From contig NZ_JRKN01000005.1 in assembly GCF_000763905.1 (NCBI RefSeq), positions 146,184-210,183 of the forward strand: a stretch of DNA of 64,000 nt. Direction: 5' to 3'. Source of the DNA: Paracoccus halophilus (lineage in GTDB: Bacteria; Pseudomonadota; Alphaproteobacteria; Rhodobacterales; Rhodobacteraceae). Position 1 is the first letter of the stretch; each line of letters begins with the position of its first letter. The notes under the pieces were generated by a model. That model made no database searches. It was not told where the DNA came from and saw only the letters and a program-made list of their open reading frames with translations. The translations under genes and the position numbers were made by a program. Positions 27,292 through 37,425 of this stretch are shown here, one piece after another.

Positions 27292-28187
27292 TGGCACGCA
27301 AAAAGGGACGCGAGATCCACGGCTGGCTGATCGTGGACAAGCCCGCAGGCATCGGCTCGACCGATGTGGTCAGCAAGGTCCGCTGGGCGCTGGACGCGAA
27401 AAAGGCCGGCCATGCCGGTACGCTGGACCCGGACGCGACCGGCGTTCTGGCCGTCGCCCTGGGCGAGGCAACCAAGACCGTGCCGATCCTGACCGAGGCG
27501 CTGAAGGCCTATGAGTTCACGGTGAACTGGGGGGCCGAGACGGCGACCGACGACGCCTCGGGGCAGGTGCTGGAACGCAGCGACCAGCGCCCCGGCGCGG
27601 ATGCGATCCGCGCCGCCTTGCCGGAATTCACCGGCGATATCATGCAGGTCCCGCCCGCCGTCTCGGCGGTCAAGGTCGAGGGCGCGCGCGCCTATGACCT
27701 TGCGCGCGAGGGCGAGGCGGTCGAACTCGCCGCCCGCCCGCTATGGGTCGAGGAGCTGGAACTGCTGCGCGCGGACAAGGACAGCGCCGATCTGCGCATG
27801 GTCTGCGGCAAGGGCGGCTATGTGCGCGCCATCGCCCGCGATCTGGGACGCCGCCTTGGCTGCCTTGGCCATGTCGCCAGCCTGCGCCGGATCTGGTCGG
27901 GCCCGTTCGAGGCCGGGGACGGGTTCGCCTTTGACCGCATCGACCGCGCCAACCAGGCCGAGATCGAGGCGGCACTGCTGCCCCTGCAATCGGCGCTGGC
28001 CGACCTGCCCGAAATGCGCGCGACCGAGATCGGCGCCACCCGCATCCTGAACGGCAATCCCGGCCAGGTGCTGGGCCATGCCGAATTCGGCGAAGAGGTC
28101 TGGGTCAGCCGCGCGGGCCGCGCGCTGTGTATCGGCCGCTACCTGGGCGGCGAAGTGCAGCCGTCGCGGGTCTTCAACCTGGGCTGA
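27291..28187 (+). CDS. truB: tRNA pseudouridine-55 synthase TruB
   Basis: Makes pseudouridine 55 in the T-loop of tRNAs (298 aa). The catalytic aspartate is D46 in [13 protein letters not shown]. The N-terminal [16 protein letters not shown] and the [14 protein letters not shown] block of the family are present, and a C-terminal domain continues to residue 298. The ATG overlaps the stop of the upstream gene (TAATG). It converges on the MBL hydrolase gene, leaving only 14 bp for transcription ends. Confidence 0.96.
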   Translation: MARKKGREIHGWLIVDKPAGIGSTDVVSKVRWALDAKKAGHAGTLDPDATGVLAVALGEATKTVPILTEALKAYEFTVNWGAETATDDASGQVLERSDQRPGADAIRAALPEFTGDIMQVPPAVSAVKVEGARAYDLAREGEAVELAARPLWVEELELLRADKDSADLRMVCGKGGYVRAIARDLGRRLGCLGHVASLRRIWSGPFEAGDGFAFDRIDRANQAEIEAALLPLQSALADLPEMRATEIGATRILNGNPGQVLGHAEFGEEVWVSRAGRALCIGRYLGGEVQPSRVFNLG

Positions 28188-28201
28188 GCGCGGCCGCCGC
28201 C

Positions 28202-29122
28202 CTATCCGGCGAACTGATAGGTCGCCGGCACATAGCGAAACGAGCCCTCGCCGTTGGCGGCGATATAGCCAAGCGCCGGAAACGGCATGTGATAGCCGAT
28301 GCAGGGAATGCGATCCCCTGCCAGCCGGGCAAGCACCGCGGCGCGGGTCTCGGCCCCCTTGTCCTTGTCCACATCGAACCGGACATGCCATTCGGGACGC
28401 TGGACGGAATAGGCGTAATGGTTGAACGTATCGCCGGTGATCAGCAATTGCTGGCCGTCGCTTTCCAGCAGATAATTGGTATGGCCGGGGGTATGGCCAT
28501 AGGCGGCCTCGGCGGTGATGCCCGGCGCGATCTGGTCGCCGTCGCCGATCTGGCGGGCATTGGCGGCCAGCGGCGCGACATGGGCGGTATAGGCATCGCC
28601 GGGATTGGCCGCCCAGTAATCGTTTTCGTCACGCGAAAAGATCAGCTCGGCATTGGGGAAATTCGGCGTTTCCCCCGACATCAGGCCGCTCACATGGTCG
28701 CCATGCATATGGGTCAGCACGACATGGGTGACATCCTGCGGCGTATAGCCGGCAGCGGCCAGCGAGGCCCTGTTGTTATCGGCGAACATGCCGGTGTCGA
28801 AGAGAACCAGCGCCTCGGGCGTTTTCACCAGTGTCATGGTGAAGGAACTGCCCGAGCGGTCGGCGGGGATGAAGTTCTCGGCGCTGACCCGCTCGAACTC
28901 GGCCGGCTCGACACCGATGCCAAAGGTGGCGATCGGGTCCTCGCGCATGCTTTCGCCGCCCAGCAGCGTGGTGATCTCGAAGCTGCCCAGCCGGATGGTA
29001 TGGGCGCGGCCGGCAAAGGCGGGGGCCTCGGGCGCGGTCTGCGCACGAACAGGCAGCGCCAGAAGAACCGGCAGACCGCCCATGGCCAGGGCAGTCCGGC
29101 GGCTGATTCCAGAATTCGTCAT
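28202..29122 (-). CDS. Tat-exported MBL-fold metallo-hydrolase
   Basis: A 306-aa metallo-beta-lactamase-fold protein. The N terminus (SRRTALAMGGLPVLLALPVRA) is a twin-arginine signal with cleavage near residue 28. The metal-binding motif is THMHGDH, followed by further histidines in GHTPGHT and TGDTFNH. The overall layout resembles the methyl parathion hydrolase/lactonase branch of the fold. The ATG at 29122 has AGGAG upstream. The physiological substrate (lactone, organophosphate or other ester) cannot be told. Confidence 0.82.
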   Translation of the reverse strand: MTNSGISRRTALAMGGLPVLLALPVRAQTAPEAPAFAGRAHTIRLGSFEITTLLGGESMREDPIATFGIGVEPAEFERVSAENFIPADRSGSSFTMTLVKTPEALVLFDTGMFADNNRASLAAAGYTPQDVTHVVLTHMHGDHVSGLMSGETPNFPNAELIFSRDENDYWAANPGDAYTAHVAPLAANARQIGDGDQIAPGITAEAAYGHTPGHTNYLLESDGQQLLITGDTFNHYAYSVQRPEWHVRFDVDKDKGAETRAAVLARLAGDRIPCIGYHMPFPALGYIAANGEGSFRYVPATYQFAG

Positions 29123-29202
29123 CTTCGTCGCTCCTCTGGTTGATCCGGTGTCAACCATAGGCCCGGCGCGCCGGTTCGCTTAGTGACAGCTGCGTGATCG
29201 CG

Positions 29203-29850
29203 CTAGAAGGGCGCCGGCGCGGTAAAACCCTGCATGATCCCGGTTTCGGGATGCCGGAAGCGCAGGCTTTCGGCATGCAGCATCAGGCGCGGAAACTCGG
29301 CCGCCGCGCCGCCGGCATAAAGCGGATCGCCCAGGATCGGGTGGCCAAGCTCGGCCATATGCACGCGCAGCTGATGGCTGCGGCCGGTCACCGGCGACAG
29401 CCGCACCCGGGTTTCCATGTCATCGGCGCGGACCACCCGCCAGTCGGTCCGGGCCGGCCGGCCGCGATCGCGGTCGACCATTTGCCGGGGGCGATTCGGC
29501 CAGTCCACGATCAGCGGCAGATCAACGGTGCCGGTTTTCGGCTGCAGCCGCCCCCAGAGCCGCGCGACATAGGTCTTTTTGGTCCGCCGTTCCTCGAACT
29601 GGCGCGACAGGTGGCGCTGCGCCTCGGGCGTCAGGGCGAAGACCATCACCCCCGAAGTGTCCAGATCCAGCCGATGCACCAGAAGGATGGTGGGAAAGGC
29701 CGCGCGCAGCCGCGCGATCAGGCAATCGGCGCGATCCGCGCCCCGGCCCGGCACAGACAGCAGGCCATGCGGCTTGCAGACCACCAGCACCTGATGATCG
29801 GCATGGATCACCTGCGGCTGTTCCTCGGTGGGCCGGTAGACAAAGCTCAT
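29203..29850 (-). CDS. RluA-family rRNA/tRNA pseudouridine synthase
   Basis: A 215-aa stand-alone RluA-type synthase with no S4 domain, the size of E. coli RluA (23S rRNA U746 and tRNA U32). The catalytic D62 is in VHRLDLDTSGVMVFAL, followed by the GRSHQLRVHMAELGHPILGD block. The ATG at 29850 overlaps the LysE gene stop by 4 bp. A much longer in-frame extension upstream exists only because the LysE gene is GC-rich and is not part of the protein. Target sites are inferred by size only. Confidence 0.88.
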   Translation of the reverse strand: MSFVYRPTEEQPQVIHADHQVLVVCKPHGLLSVPGRGADRADCLIARLRAAFPTILLVHRLDLDTSGVMVFALTPEAQRHLSRQFEERRTKKTYVARLWGRLQPKTGTVDLPLIVDWPNRPRQMVDRDRGRPARTDWRVVRADDMETRVRLSPVTGRSHQLRVHMAELGHPILGDPLYAGGAAAEFPRLMLHAESLRFRHPETGIMQGFTAPAPF

Positions 29851-30473
29851 CGCCAGACCAGCCGCAGCGCCAGAAGCGCGAACATCACGGCGGCGACGCG
29901 GTTCATGATGCCCAGCTTTGGCCCGATGACCCGCCCGGCAAGACCCGCGACGATGCCGTAGCCCATCGTCACCAATGTGCCCGAAAGGGCAAAGATCAGC
30001 CCCAGCCCAAGGATCTGCTGCCAGACCGGGCCATATTCCGCGCGCGTGAACTGCGGCAGAAAGGCCAGCAGGAACAGCACCGGCTTGGGGTTCAGCAGAT
30101 TTGACAGCGCACCGCGCCGGATGATGTTCCAGGCGCTGCGGGCGGCCCGCGCGCCGGGCTCGGGCCGGCCTGCGGTCCAGCTTGCCCGGGCCAGCCAAAG
30201 CAGATAGGCCGCGCCGGCATATTTGATCGCGACCAGCGCGCCGGGATGCGCCGCCACCAGCGCGCCCAGCCCGACCGTCGCCATGGTGACATGACAGATC
30301 ACGCCCAGGCCGACGCCGAACCCGGCCAGCGCCCCGGCGCGCGGCCCGCCCTGAATGCCGCAGGCGCTGGCAAAAAAGACATCCTGCCCCGGCGCGAAAT
30401 TCAGCACCAAGGCCCCCATCATGAAGGCCAGCAATTGCTCGGCCGGAAAATTCGCCAGACTGTCCCAGATCAT
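29847..30473 (-). CDS. LysE/RhtB-family amino-acid exporter
   Basis: A 208-aa inner-membrane protein with about six hydrophobic segments. The LysE signature near the N terminus reads LNFAPGQDVFFASACGIQGG, with the conserved PGP altered to PGQD. ALSNLLNPKPVLFLLAFLPQF lies in the middle. The family exports amino acids such as lysine, threonine or homoserine; the substrate is unknown. It is translationally coupled to the rluA-like gene downstream (4-bp overlap), an unrelated function. Confidence 0.85.
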   Translation of the reverse strand: MIWDSLANFPAEQLLAFMMGALVLNFAPGQDVFFASACGIQGGPRAGALAGFGVGLGVICHVTMATVGLGALVAAHPGALVAIKYAGAAYLLWLARASWTAGRPEPGARAARSAWNIIRRGALSNLLNPKPVLFLLAFLPQFTRAEYGPVWQQILGLGLIFALSGTLVTMGYGIVAGLAGRVIGPKLGIMNRVAAVMFALLALRLVWR

Positions 30474-30528
30474 CGCGCGCGCCCAAGGTTAACGCCCCGG
30501 ATATCGGCCGGTGCGCGCGTCAGGTCAA

Positions 30529-30924
30529 CTATTCCCGCGATTTCTGCGGCAGGCCATCGTCGATCGGGTAATAATCGCCCTTGTCCGCGACAAAGATATG
30601 GCCGCGCAAGGTCAGCCCGGTCGGCGCGTCGATCGCCCCCGCCGCCACCTCGATGACGTCGCTGCCCTCGCGCTGCCAGAACAGGGACGAGCCGCAGGTC
30701 GCGCAAAAGCCGCGCCGGGCGATGTCCGAGGCGCGATACCATGCCGGCGCGCCCCTGATCTCCAGCGATATGGGCAGGATGGCCGCCCAGTAATGCCCCG
30801 ACCAGCGCCGGCACTGGCCGCAATGGCAGGCCTTGAGATCGTGGCCCGCATCGAAGGTGCCGCGAAAACTGATCGCACCGCACAGGCAATGGCCGGTAAA
30901 GGCGGTGATTTCGCCGGCTGTCAT
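30529..30924 (-). CDS. GFA-family zinc protein (CENP-V/GFA domain)
   Basis: A 131-aa protein with the zinc-binding cysteine pattern of the glutathione-dependent formaldehyde-activating fold: GHCLCGAISF (about 11-20), ACHCGQCRRWSG (about 33-44) and FCATCGSSLFW. It is shorter and different in sequence from the genuine Gfa near the right end. Most members of this branch have no known activity, so formaldehyde activation should not be assumed. The ATG at 30924 was chosen as first conserved-looking start; the longer frame begins in non-coding sequence. Confidence 0.8.
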   Translation of the reverse strand: MTAGEITAFTGHCLCGAISFRGTFDAGHDLKACHCGQCRRWSGHYWAAILPISLEIRGAPAWYRASDIARRGFCATCGSSLFWQREGSDVIEVAAGAIDAPTGLTLRGHIFVADKGDYYPIDDGLPQKSRE

Positions 30925-31012
30925 GGCTTTCCCTCCGCGCTGTCGGGAAAGTTCTGGATCAGATCGACAGCGCTGTCCAGCGGGCACGGCCAGGCGCGCC
31001 CGGCGGAAATTC

Positions 31013-31501
31013 TCAGCCGGCGACGCGCCAGTAGTTCATCGGCATCCGCAGCAGCGGGATCAGCACGAAGGCCGCCGCCAGCAGGCTGATCCCGGTGCGC
31101 AACTGGTTCAGAAGCGACCAGTTGCCCAGATCGTTCAGCCATGTGCCGCGACCGGGGCTGGCGAGCGTCGTCACGAGTTCGCCGTTGCCCGGCATGTTTC
31201 CGACCAGCGAAATCACCACGACGCCAAGCAGGTACAGCATGCAGCCGGTGAACAGCGGCTGCCAGCCCTCGCAGCGCGACATCAGCGCCAGGACGGCGGC
31301 CAGCACCGCCAGCACAAGCCCGCCCCAAAGGCCCAGCCCGTAGACCGGACTGTCCGCCAGCCGGCTCAGGGTCCGTATCGTCGTCATGCCCTCGGCATCC
31401 GAGAACGTCTGCATCCCCGGCATGACCGCGACCGAAAACGCAAAGAAGAAACCAGCCATCGCGGCAAACCACAGGCCGCACATAATCGGCAGAATACGCA
31501 T
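31013..31501 (-). CDS. DUF1772 / anthrone-oxygenase-like membrane protein
   Basis: A 162-aa protein with four membrane segments (about 5-27, 55-75, 85-103, 132-150) and the DUF1772 pattern: an N-terminal FAFSVAVMPGMQ, a central loop GNMPGNGELVTTL and RGTWLNDLGNWSLLNQLRT before the last helix. Fungal relatives include anthrone oxygenases, but bacterial members are uncharacterised. The ATG at 31501 is the first start of the hydrophobic N terminus. It follows sqdC by 86 bp on the same strand; no functional link is evident. Confidence 0.75.
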   Translation of the reverse strand: MRILPIMCGLWFAAMAGFFFAFSVAVMPGMQTFSDAEGMTTIRTLSRLADSPVYGLGLWGGLVLAVLAAVLALMSRCEGWQPLFTGCMLYLLGVVVISLVGNMPGNGELVTTLASPGRGTWLNDLGNWSLLNQLRTGISLLAAAFVLIPLLRMPMNYWRVAG

Positions 31502-31587
31502 ACTCACACCCGCATAAGATAGACATGATGAAGGGAGGATGCGTAATGCGAGGCGGCACAACAGGTGGCCCGTCAGCTTACGCAGGA

Positions 31588-32421
31588 TCACCCCTGATGA
31601 GTAGCATCCCTGACGATCTGCGGCAAACTGGCCAGCAGGATTCCGCCGCCTCCGGGTTTCCATCCAAGATTTCCAAGCTTTAGGCAGTCGGCGATGCGCA
31701 GCCCCGAGGCATCGGCCCGATTCGGAAGCGCGGTCCTGCAGCCGGTGAGTCGCGCCACCTCCTGCAACAGGTCGCGGCGGTCCAGCACCAGATCGCTGAC
31801 ATTGTAGCTGCCCGACATGGCGGGATCGTTCAGAACCAGCATCGCGGCGGCGCCCAGATCGGCGCCGTGAACCTCGGTCGCGACGGCGGGCGCGGGCGTC
31901 TCGCCGGCCAGAAATCCGGCGATCAGCCCGGCCCATTTCTGCGGCTGGCCGGGGCCATAGACGCCGGTCGGGCGCAGGCTGGCGGTGCGGAAACCGGCGC
32001 CGGCCATCGCCGCCAGGGCGGCTTCGGCATCCGCCTTGACGTTGCCGTAAAGCGTTGTCGGCAAAGGGGAAAGATCGTCGCTTAGCGTCGTTCCGGGCGG
32101 CTGGCCGTCATGCACCGCGCGCGAGGACAGAAAGATGACGCGGCCGACGCCGGCATCGCGCGCGGCCTGAAACAGCCGCAGCGAGCCGTCCAGATTGGCG
32201 CGGATAAAGGCCTTTGGGTCGTCCCCCTCGCCGCCGCGATAGCGGCCGGGAACATGCTGGAACGCGGCGTGGATCAGCGCCCCGCAGCCGCGCAGGTCGG
32301 GGGTATCGCCAAGCGTCCAGCCCGGGCGCGACAGCGCCACCACCTGATGCCCGGCCTGCTCGGCGGCCTGCCGGATCCAGCGGCCGACCAGACCCGAGCC
32401 TCCGGTCAGCGCGATCCGCAT
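31588..32421 (-). CDS. sqdC: SqdC-like NAD-dependent epimerase/reductase of sulfolipid synthesis
   Basis: A 277-aa short-chain epimerase-family protein with the Rossmann motif GGSGLVGRW (7-15), FLSSRAVHDG and YGNVKADAE (YxxxK). Alone it would be just an NAD-dependent epimerase. Its position as third gene after sqdB and sqdD matches SqdC of the Rhodobacter sphaeroides sqdBDC operon, whose loss causes accumulation of sulfoquinovosyl-dihydroxyacetone. A 12-bp gap separates it from sqdD. The naming rests largely on operon order. Confidence 0.72.
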   Translation of the reverse strand: MRIALTGGSGLVGRWIRQAAEQAGHQVVALSRPGWTLGDTPDLRGCGALIHAAFQHVPGRYRGGEGDDPKAFIRANLDGSLRLFQAARDAGVGRVIFLSSRAVHDGQPPGTTLSDDLSPLPTTLYGNVKADAEAALAAMAGAGFRTASLRPTGVYGPGQPQKWAGLIAGFLAGETPAPAVATEVHGADLGAAAMLVLNDPAMSGSYNVSDLVLDRRDLLQEVARLTGCRTALPNRADASGLRIADCLKLGNLGWKPGGGGILLASLPQIVRDATHQG

Positions 32422-32433
32422 TTGCTTGTCACC

Positions 32434-33263
32434 TCATGCCTCGCCGGGCGCGGGCAGCGCCGCCAGATCGGGCACCGCATCGCCGCGGGCGTAGCTGTGC
32501 CACAGGTCGATCAGCACCCGAAGCTGATCGGCCTTGGCATGGTCCTGCCACGGTTTTTCATATTGGTAATGCAGCACGCGAATGTCCTGCCAGCGCCATA
32601 GCTGCGGCAGGTTGATCCAGACATATTGCAGCATATTGTCGAAAACCGGCAGCCCGTGCCAGTTCGGAAAATAGCTTTCCAGAAAGGTCTGATCGGTGCG
32701 CCGCCAGAACATGCCGGGTTGGTCCAGCCGGTCCAGCATCGCCTTGAATGTCGCCTCTGCCGGGCGCGCGGTGAACACGCCCGAATTCAGCCGGTGGAAA
32801 TCATTCAGGCTTTCATAGACATTCGGCGCGGCGGAAAATTCGGGATAATCGAAAAGCCGGTCGATATTCTGCAAGGCCAGCGCATCGGCATCGATGAACA
32901 CCGCGCGACGGTAATCCAGCTGCCACAGGCGCAGCTTGGCGAAATTGTCCAGCGGCGTGTGAAAGGGCGGCTTTTCGCCCTTGGTGAAGGGCGCCGCGCC
33001 ATGCAGTTCGCGTTTCGCATGGGCCTGATTGAACGCATCCGAGGTGGGCAGCAGATCGACATGGACCAGCCGCGCGTCCAGCTGCCGCAGCGGCTCGAGC
33101 GCGTCGCCCGGCACATCCGTGTGCATGACCACCAGATCGGCCGTGGTCCCGGTGCGGCGCAGGGACCGCAGCAGCGCCGCGGCCCCGATGGCGTAATCGG
33201 CATTGGTGGCCAGCGTGACATAGGCGCGGTCGTCCCGCGCCGCCGTCTCGGCCCGGAGCCCGG

Positions 33264-33267
<4 letters not shown>
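32434..33267 (-). CDS. sqdD: SqdD-like GT8 glycosyltransferase (SQDG synthase candidate)
   Basis: A 277-aa glycogenin-like GT8 enzyme. Its start shows AYVTLATNADYAIGAAALLRSL, the metal-binding DxD is in AVFIDADALALQNID (about 114-128), and FHRLNSGVFTARP follows. In R. sphaeroides SqdD is the glycosyltransferase proposed to move sulfoquinovose from UDP-sulfoquinovose to the lipid acceptor. The gene overlaps sqdB by 4 bp, which supports the pathway assignment. Confidence 0.82.
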
Positions 33268-34481
<1,214 letters not shown>

Positions 34482-34527
34482 GAGCTACTCCTTGTGATGC
34501 GCGGCCGGGATGCGCCCGCAATATGTC

Positions 34528-34552
34528 ACTATGATGACGATTTGATGATAGT
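34528..34552. promoter_or_regulatory. Imperfect palindrome, candidate operator between sqdB and the Rrf2 gene
   Basis: ACTAT at 34528-34532 is mirrored by ATAGT at 34548-34552, with further AT pairs inside, giving a 25-bp imperfect inverted repeat. It lies about 50 bp upstream of sqdB and 80 bp upstream of the regulator, the position expected for an operator shared by divergent genes. No Rrf2 consensus was matched exactly. Confidence 0.35.
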
Positions 34553-34630
34553 TCTATGGCGCCCGGCGGCGAAAGGCAAAAAACTGTCGGAATCATTGCA
34601 GGATCGGCGGCTGCTGACTAAGAATTTTAT

Positions 34631-35077
34631 ATGATCTCGCAAAAGACGAAATATGCGATCAAGGCACTGGTCGCCCTGGCGGATGAGGTCGCCGGTGGCG
34701 GATCGGCACTGACGATCGAAGAGATCGCGCAACGCTCGGGCGCGCCCAAGCGCTTTTTGGAACATATCATGCTGGAGCTGCGCAACGCCGGCTATGTCGG
34801 GTCGCGGCGCGGCAGGACCGGCGGCTATGTGCTGATCGCCCGCACCAGCGATATCTCGATCGGTCAACTGTTACGGCAGGTCGACGGGCCGATCGCTCCG
34901 CTGCCCTGCCTGTCGCGGCATTCCTATCACCGCTGCGAGGATTGCAGCGACGAGGCGTCCTGCCGGCTGCGGCGCATGTTCGGACAGGTCTTCTGGTCCT
35001 ATCTTCTGCTGATCGAATCGCTCACGCTCGAGGATCTGCTGGCCCAGGGCGAGCTACCCGAAATGGGTGTGGCCTGA
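34631..35077 (+). CDS. Rrf2-family transcriptional regulator
   Basis: A 148-aa regulator with the Rrf2 winged helix (MISQKTKYAIKALVALAD, EEIAQRSGAPKRFLEHIMLELRNAGYV, RRGRTGGYVL). A cysteine cluster (C92, C102, C105, C111 within about residues 91-112) follows. Such cysteines hold iron-sulfur clusters in IscR/NsrR, but the spacing here differs from IscR. CymR-type members instead sense cysteine status. It is divergent from sqdBDC, so control of sulfolipid synthesis by sulfur or redox state is a reasonable inference. The next gene, aroE, follows after 129 bp. Confidence 0.85.
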   Translation: MISQKTKYAIKALVALADEVAGGGSALTIEEIAQRSGAPKRFLEHIMLELRNAGYVGSRRGRTGGYVLIARTSDISIGQLLRQVDGPIAPLPCLSRHSYHRCEDCSDEASCRLRRMFGQVFWSYLLLIESLTLEDLLAQGELPEMGVA

Positions 35078-35206
35078 CGCCCCGGGGCGTGCCGCGCCGG
35101 CAAAGCGGCTTGACCCCGGGCGGATCGAATTGCACTTGTCTTTCCCAGACGATTTCATGCCATCATGGGGCGGCCGCCCCGGACAGGAAACAGCGCCAGT
35201 CACATC

Positions 35207-36061
35207 ATGTCTGACACGACCCAGCCTCCGCAGCCCCGAAACCATCCGCTTGCCGGCGTCATCGGCTGGCCGATCGCCCATTCCCGGTCGCCCAGCCTGC
35301 ACGGCCATTGGCTGCAGCGCTATGGAATCACGGGCTATTACGTGCCGCTGCCGGTCATGCCCGAGCATCTGGCCGAGGTGCTGCGCGTGATGCCGCGCAT
35401 GGGCTTCGTCGGCGCCAATGTCACCATCCCGCACAAGGAAAGCGTGCTGGCGCTGGCCGATGTGGTCACCGACCGCGCGGCGCTGATCGGGGCTGCGAAC
35501 ACGCTGATCTTTCGCGCCGACGGCAAGATCCATGCCGACAATACCGATGGCTATGGCTTCATCGCCAATATCCGGCAGCACGCGCCCGACTGGCGGCCGG
35601 AACAGGGGCCGGCGGCCCTGATCGGCGCGGGCGGCGCGGCGCGGGCGGTGGTCGCCTCGCTTCTGGAAAGCGGCGTGCCCGAACTGCGCATCGCCAACCG
35701 CACCCGCATCCGGGCCGAGCAGATCAAGGCGGAATTCGGCGCCAAGCTGGTCGTCTATGACTGGGCCGAGGCCGGCAACATGATCGAGGGCGCGACCACG
35801 GTCGTCAACGCCACCTCGATGGGGATGGAGGGCAAGCCGCCCCTGCGCGTGCCGCTGGATGCGCTGTCGCCCGGCACGCTTGCCACCGATCTGGTCTATA
35901 CGCCGCTGATTACCCCGTTTCTGGCCGAGGCGCAGGCGCGCGGCTGCCAGATCGTCGACGGGCTTGGCATGCTGCTGCACCAGGCCGCGCCGGGCTTCGA
36001 GCGCTGGTTCGGCCAGCGTCCCGAAGTCGATGCGGCGCTGCGCGAGGTCCTGTTGGCATGA
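35207..36061 (+). CDS. aroE: Shikimate dehydrogenase
   Basis: NADPH-dependent reduction of 3-dehydroshikimate (284 aa). The substrate-binding AHSRSPSLHGHW and NVTIPHKESV (catalytic lysine), the NADP loop GAGGAARAV and the NRTR motif are present. The ATG at 35207 gives MSDTTQP; an upstream ATG at 35165 would add 14 residues. It overlaps coaE by 4 bp (ATGA). aroE-coaE-dnaQ is a conserved near-origin cluster in alphaproteobacteria; the usual maf and secB neighbours are not adjacent here. Confidence 0.95.
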   Translation: MSDTTQPPQPRNHPLAGVIGWPIAHSRSPSLHGHWLQRYGITGYYVPLPVMPEHLAEVLRVMPRMGFVGANVTIPHKESVLALADVVTDRAALIGAANTLIFRADGKIHADNTDGYGFIANIRQHAPDWRPEQGPAALIGAGGAARAVVASLLESGVPELRIANRTRIRAEQIKAEFGAKLVVYDWAEAGNMIEGATTVVNATSMGMEGKPPLRVPLDALSPGTLATDLVYTPLITPFLAEAQARGCQIVDGLGMLLHQAAPGFERWFGQRPEVDAALREVLLA

Positions 36062-36654
36062 GCTATCTGCTGGGCCTGACCGGCGGCATCGGCATGGGCA
36101 AATCGACCGCCGCGCAGATGTTTCGCGATCTGGGCCACCCGGTCTGGGACGCGGATGCGGCGGTGCACAGCCTTTACGCGCCCGGCGGCGCGGCGGTCGC
36201 GCCGGTAGCGCGCGCCTTTCCCGGCGCGCTTAGGGACGGCGCCATCGACCGCGCGGCGCTCCGCGTGGAACTGGCGGCCGATCCGTCGGGTTTTACCCGG
36301 CTCGAGGCCATCGTGCATCCGCTGGTCGCCGCCGACCGCGCCGGTTTCACCGCGCGCCACAAGGACACGCCGATCGTCGTTCTGGACATTCCGCTGCTCT
36401 ACGAGAACGGCTATGAGACGCAGATGGACGGGGTGGCGGTCGTCTCGGCCCCGGCGGATATCCAGCGCGCGCGGGTCATGTCGCGCCCCGGCATGACCGA
36501 GGCGAATTTCCAGATGATCCTGTCGCGCCAGATGCCCGACGCGGAAAAGCGCGAACGCGCCGACTGGATCATCCCCTCGGTCACGCTGGAGGGCGCGCGG
36601 GCGGCGATCATGGACATCTGCGCCCGGATCATGGCAGGAAAAGCGGATGCGTGA
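36058..36654 (+). CDS. coaE: Dephospho-CoA kinase
   Basis: Last step of coenzyme A synthesis (198 aa). The P-loop GGIGMGKST (8-16) is followed by the DADAAVH motif and [12 protein letters not shown] typical of CoaE. It overlaps aroE and dnaQ by 4 and 8 bp, so the three are translationally coupled. Confidence 0.95.
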   Translation: MSYLLGLTGGIGMGKSTAAQMFRDLGHPVWDADAAVHSLYAPGGAAVAPVARAFPGALRDGAIDRAALRVELAADPSGFTRLEAIVHPLVAADRAGFTARHKDTPIVVLDIPLLYENGYETQMDGVAVVSAPADIQRARVMSRPGMTEANFQMILSRQMPDAEKRERADWIIPSVTLEGARAAIMDICARIMAGKADA

Positions 36655-37360
36655 GATCGTTCTTGATACCGAAACCACCGGCTTCGACCCCGAAACCGGC
36701 GACCGCATCGTCGAGATCGGCGCGGTCGAGCTGGTCAACCACCTCCCGACCGGCGAAACCTATCACGTCTATATCAACCCCGAGCGTCCGATGCCGCAAG
36801 AGGCCTTCGAGGTGCACGGGCTGGGCGACGATTTCCTGCGTGACAAGCCGAAATTCGCGGAAATCGCGCAGGGTTTCGTCGATTTCATCGGCGCGGATGC
36901 GAAACTGGTGATCCATAACGCCCAGTTCGACATGAAATTCCTCAATGCCGAGCTCAAGCGGGCCGGACATGCGGTCATGCCCCATAGCCGCGCGGTCGAT
37001 ACGCTGGAAATCGCGCGCCGGAAATTTCCCGGCGCGCAGAACTCGCTCGATGCGCTATGCCGGCGCTTTCGTATCGACAACTCGAACCGGACGCTGCACG
37101 GCGCGCTGCTGGACAGCGAATTGCTGGCCGAGGTCTATCTTGCGCTGATGGGCGGACGCCAGCCGGGACTGGTTCTGGAAACCGGCGCCGCGGCCGGCGA
37201 TTCCAGCGATGGCGCGGGCGGCGCCGAGGCTCCGCGCGGCCCGCGCCCGCGTGTTCTGGCCCCGCGCCTGACCGATGCCGAGGCCGATGCCCATGCGGCA
37301 TTCGTTGCAAAAATGGGCGACAAGGCGGTCTGGCTTCGTTACAGAACGGACAAGGCCTAG
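36647..37360 (+). CDS. dnaQ: DNA polymerase III epsilon subunit (3'-5' proofreading exonuclease)
   Basis: Proofreading subunit of the replicative polymerase (237 aa). The DEDDh exonuclease residues are D7 and E9 in LDTETTG, the aspartate of [10 protein letters not shown], and the histidine and aspartate of [17 protein letters not shown]. The C-terminal tail (from about 175) is the alpha-subunit-binding region. The start overlaps the coaE end by 8 bp. Confidence 0.95.
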   Translation: MREIVLDTETTGFDPETGDRIVEIGAVELVNHLPTGETYHVYINPERPMPQEAFEVHGLGDDFLRDKPKFAEIAQGFVDFIGADAKLVIHNAQFDMKFLNAELKRAGHAVMPHSRAVDTLEIARRKFPGAQNSLDALCRRFRIDNSNRTLHGALLDSELLAEVYLALMGGRQPGLVLETGAAAGDSSDGAGGAEAPRGPRPRVLAPRLTDAEADAHAAFVAKMGDKAVWLRYRTDKA

Positions 37361-37425
37361 ACACCGCCGGAGCCGGCGCAGGATGAAGATCGGCCCGGGC
37401 AGACAGGCAAGGACGGAGACAGCTG

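Noticed and set aside
29851..30486. N-terminal extension of the RluA-like protein
   Set aside because: The extra codons are the LysE gene read in another frame; the synthase starts at the ATG overlapping the LysE stop.
31502..31936. N-terminal extension of the DUF1772 protein
   Set aside because: The upstream part lies over sqdC in another frame and has no family similarity; the hydrophobic start at 31501 fits the family.
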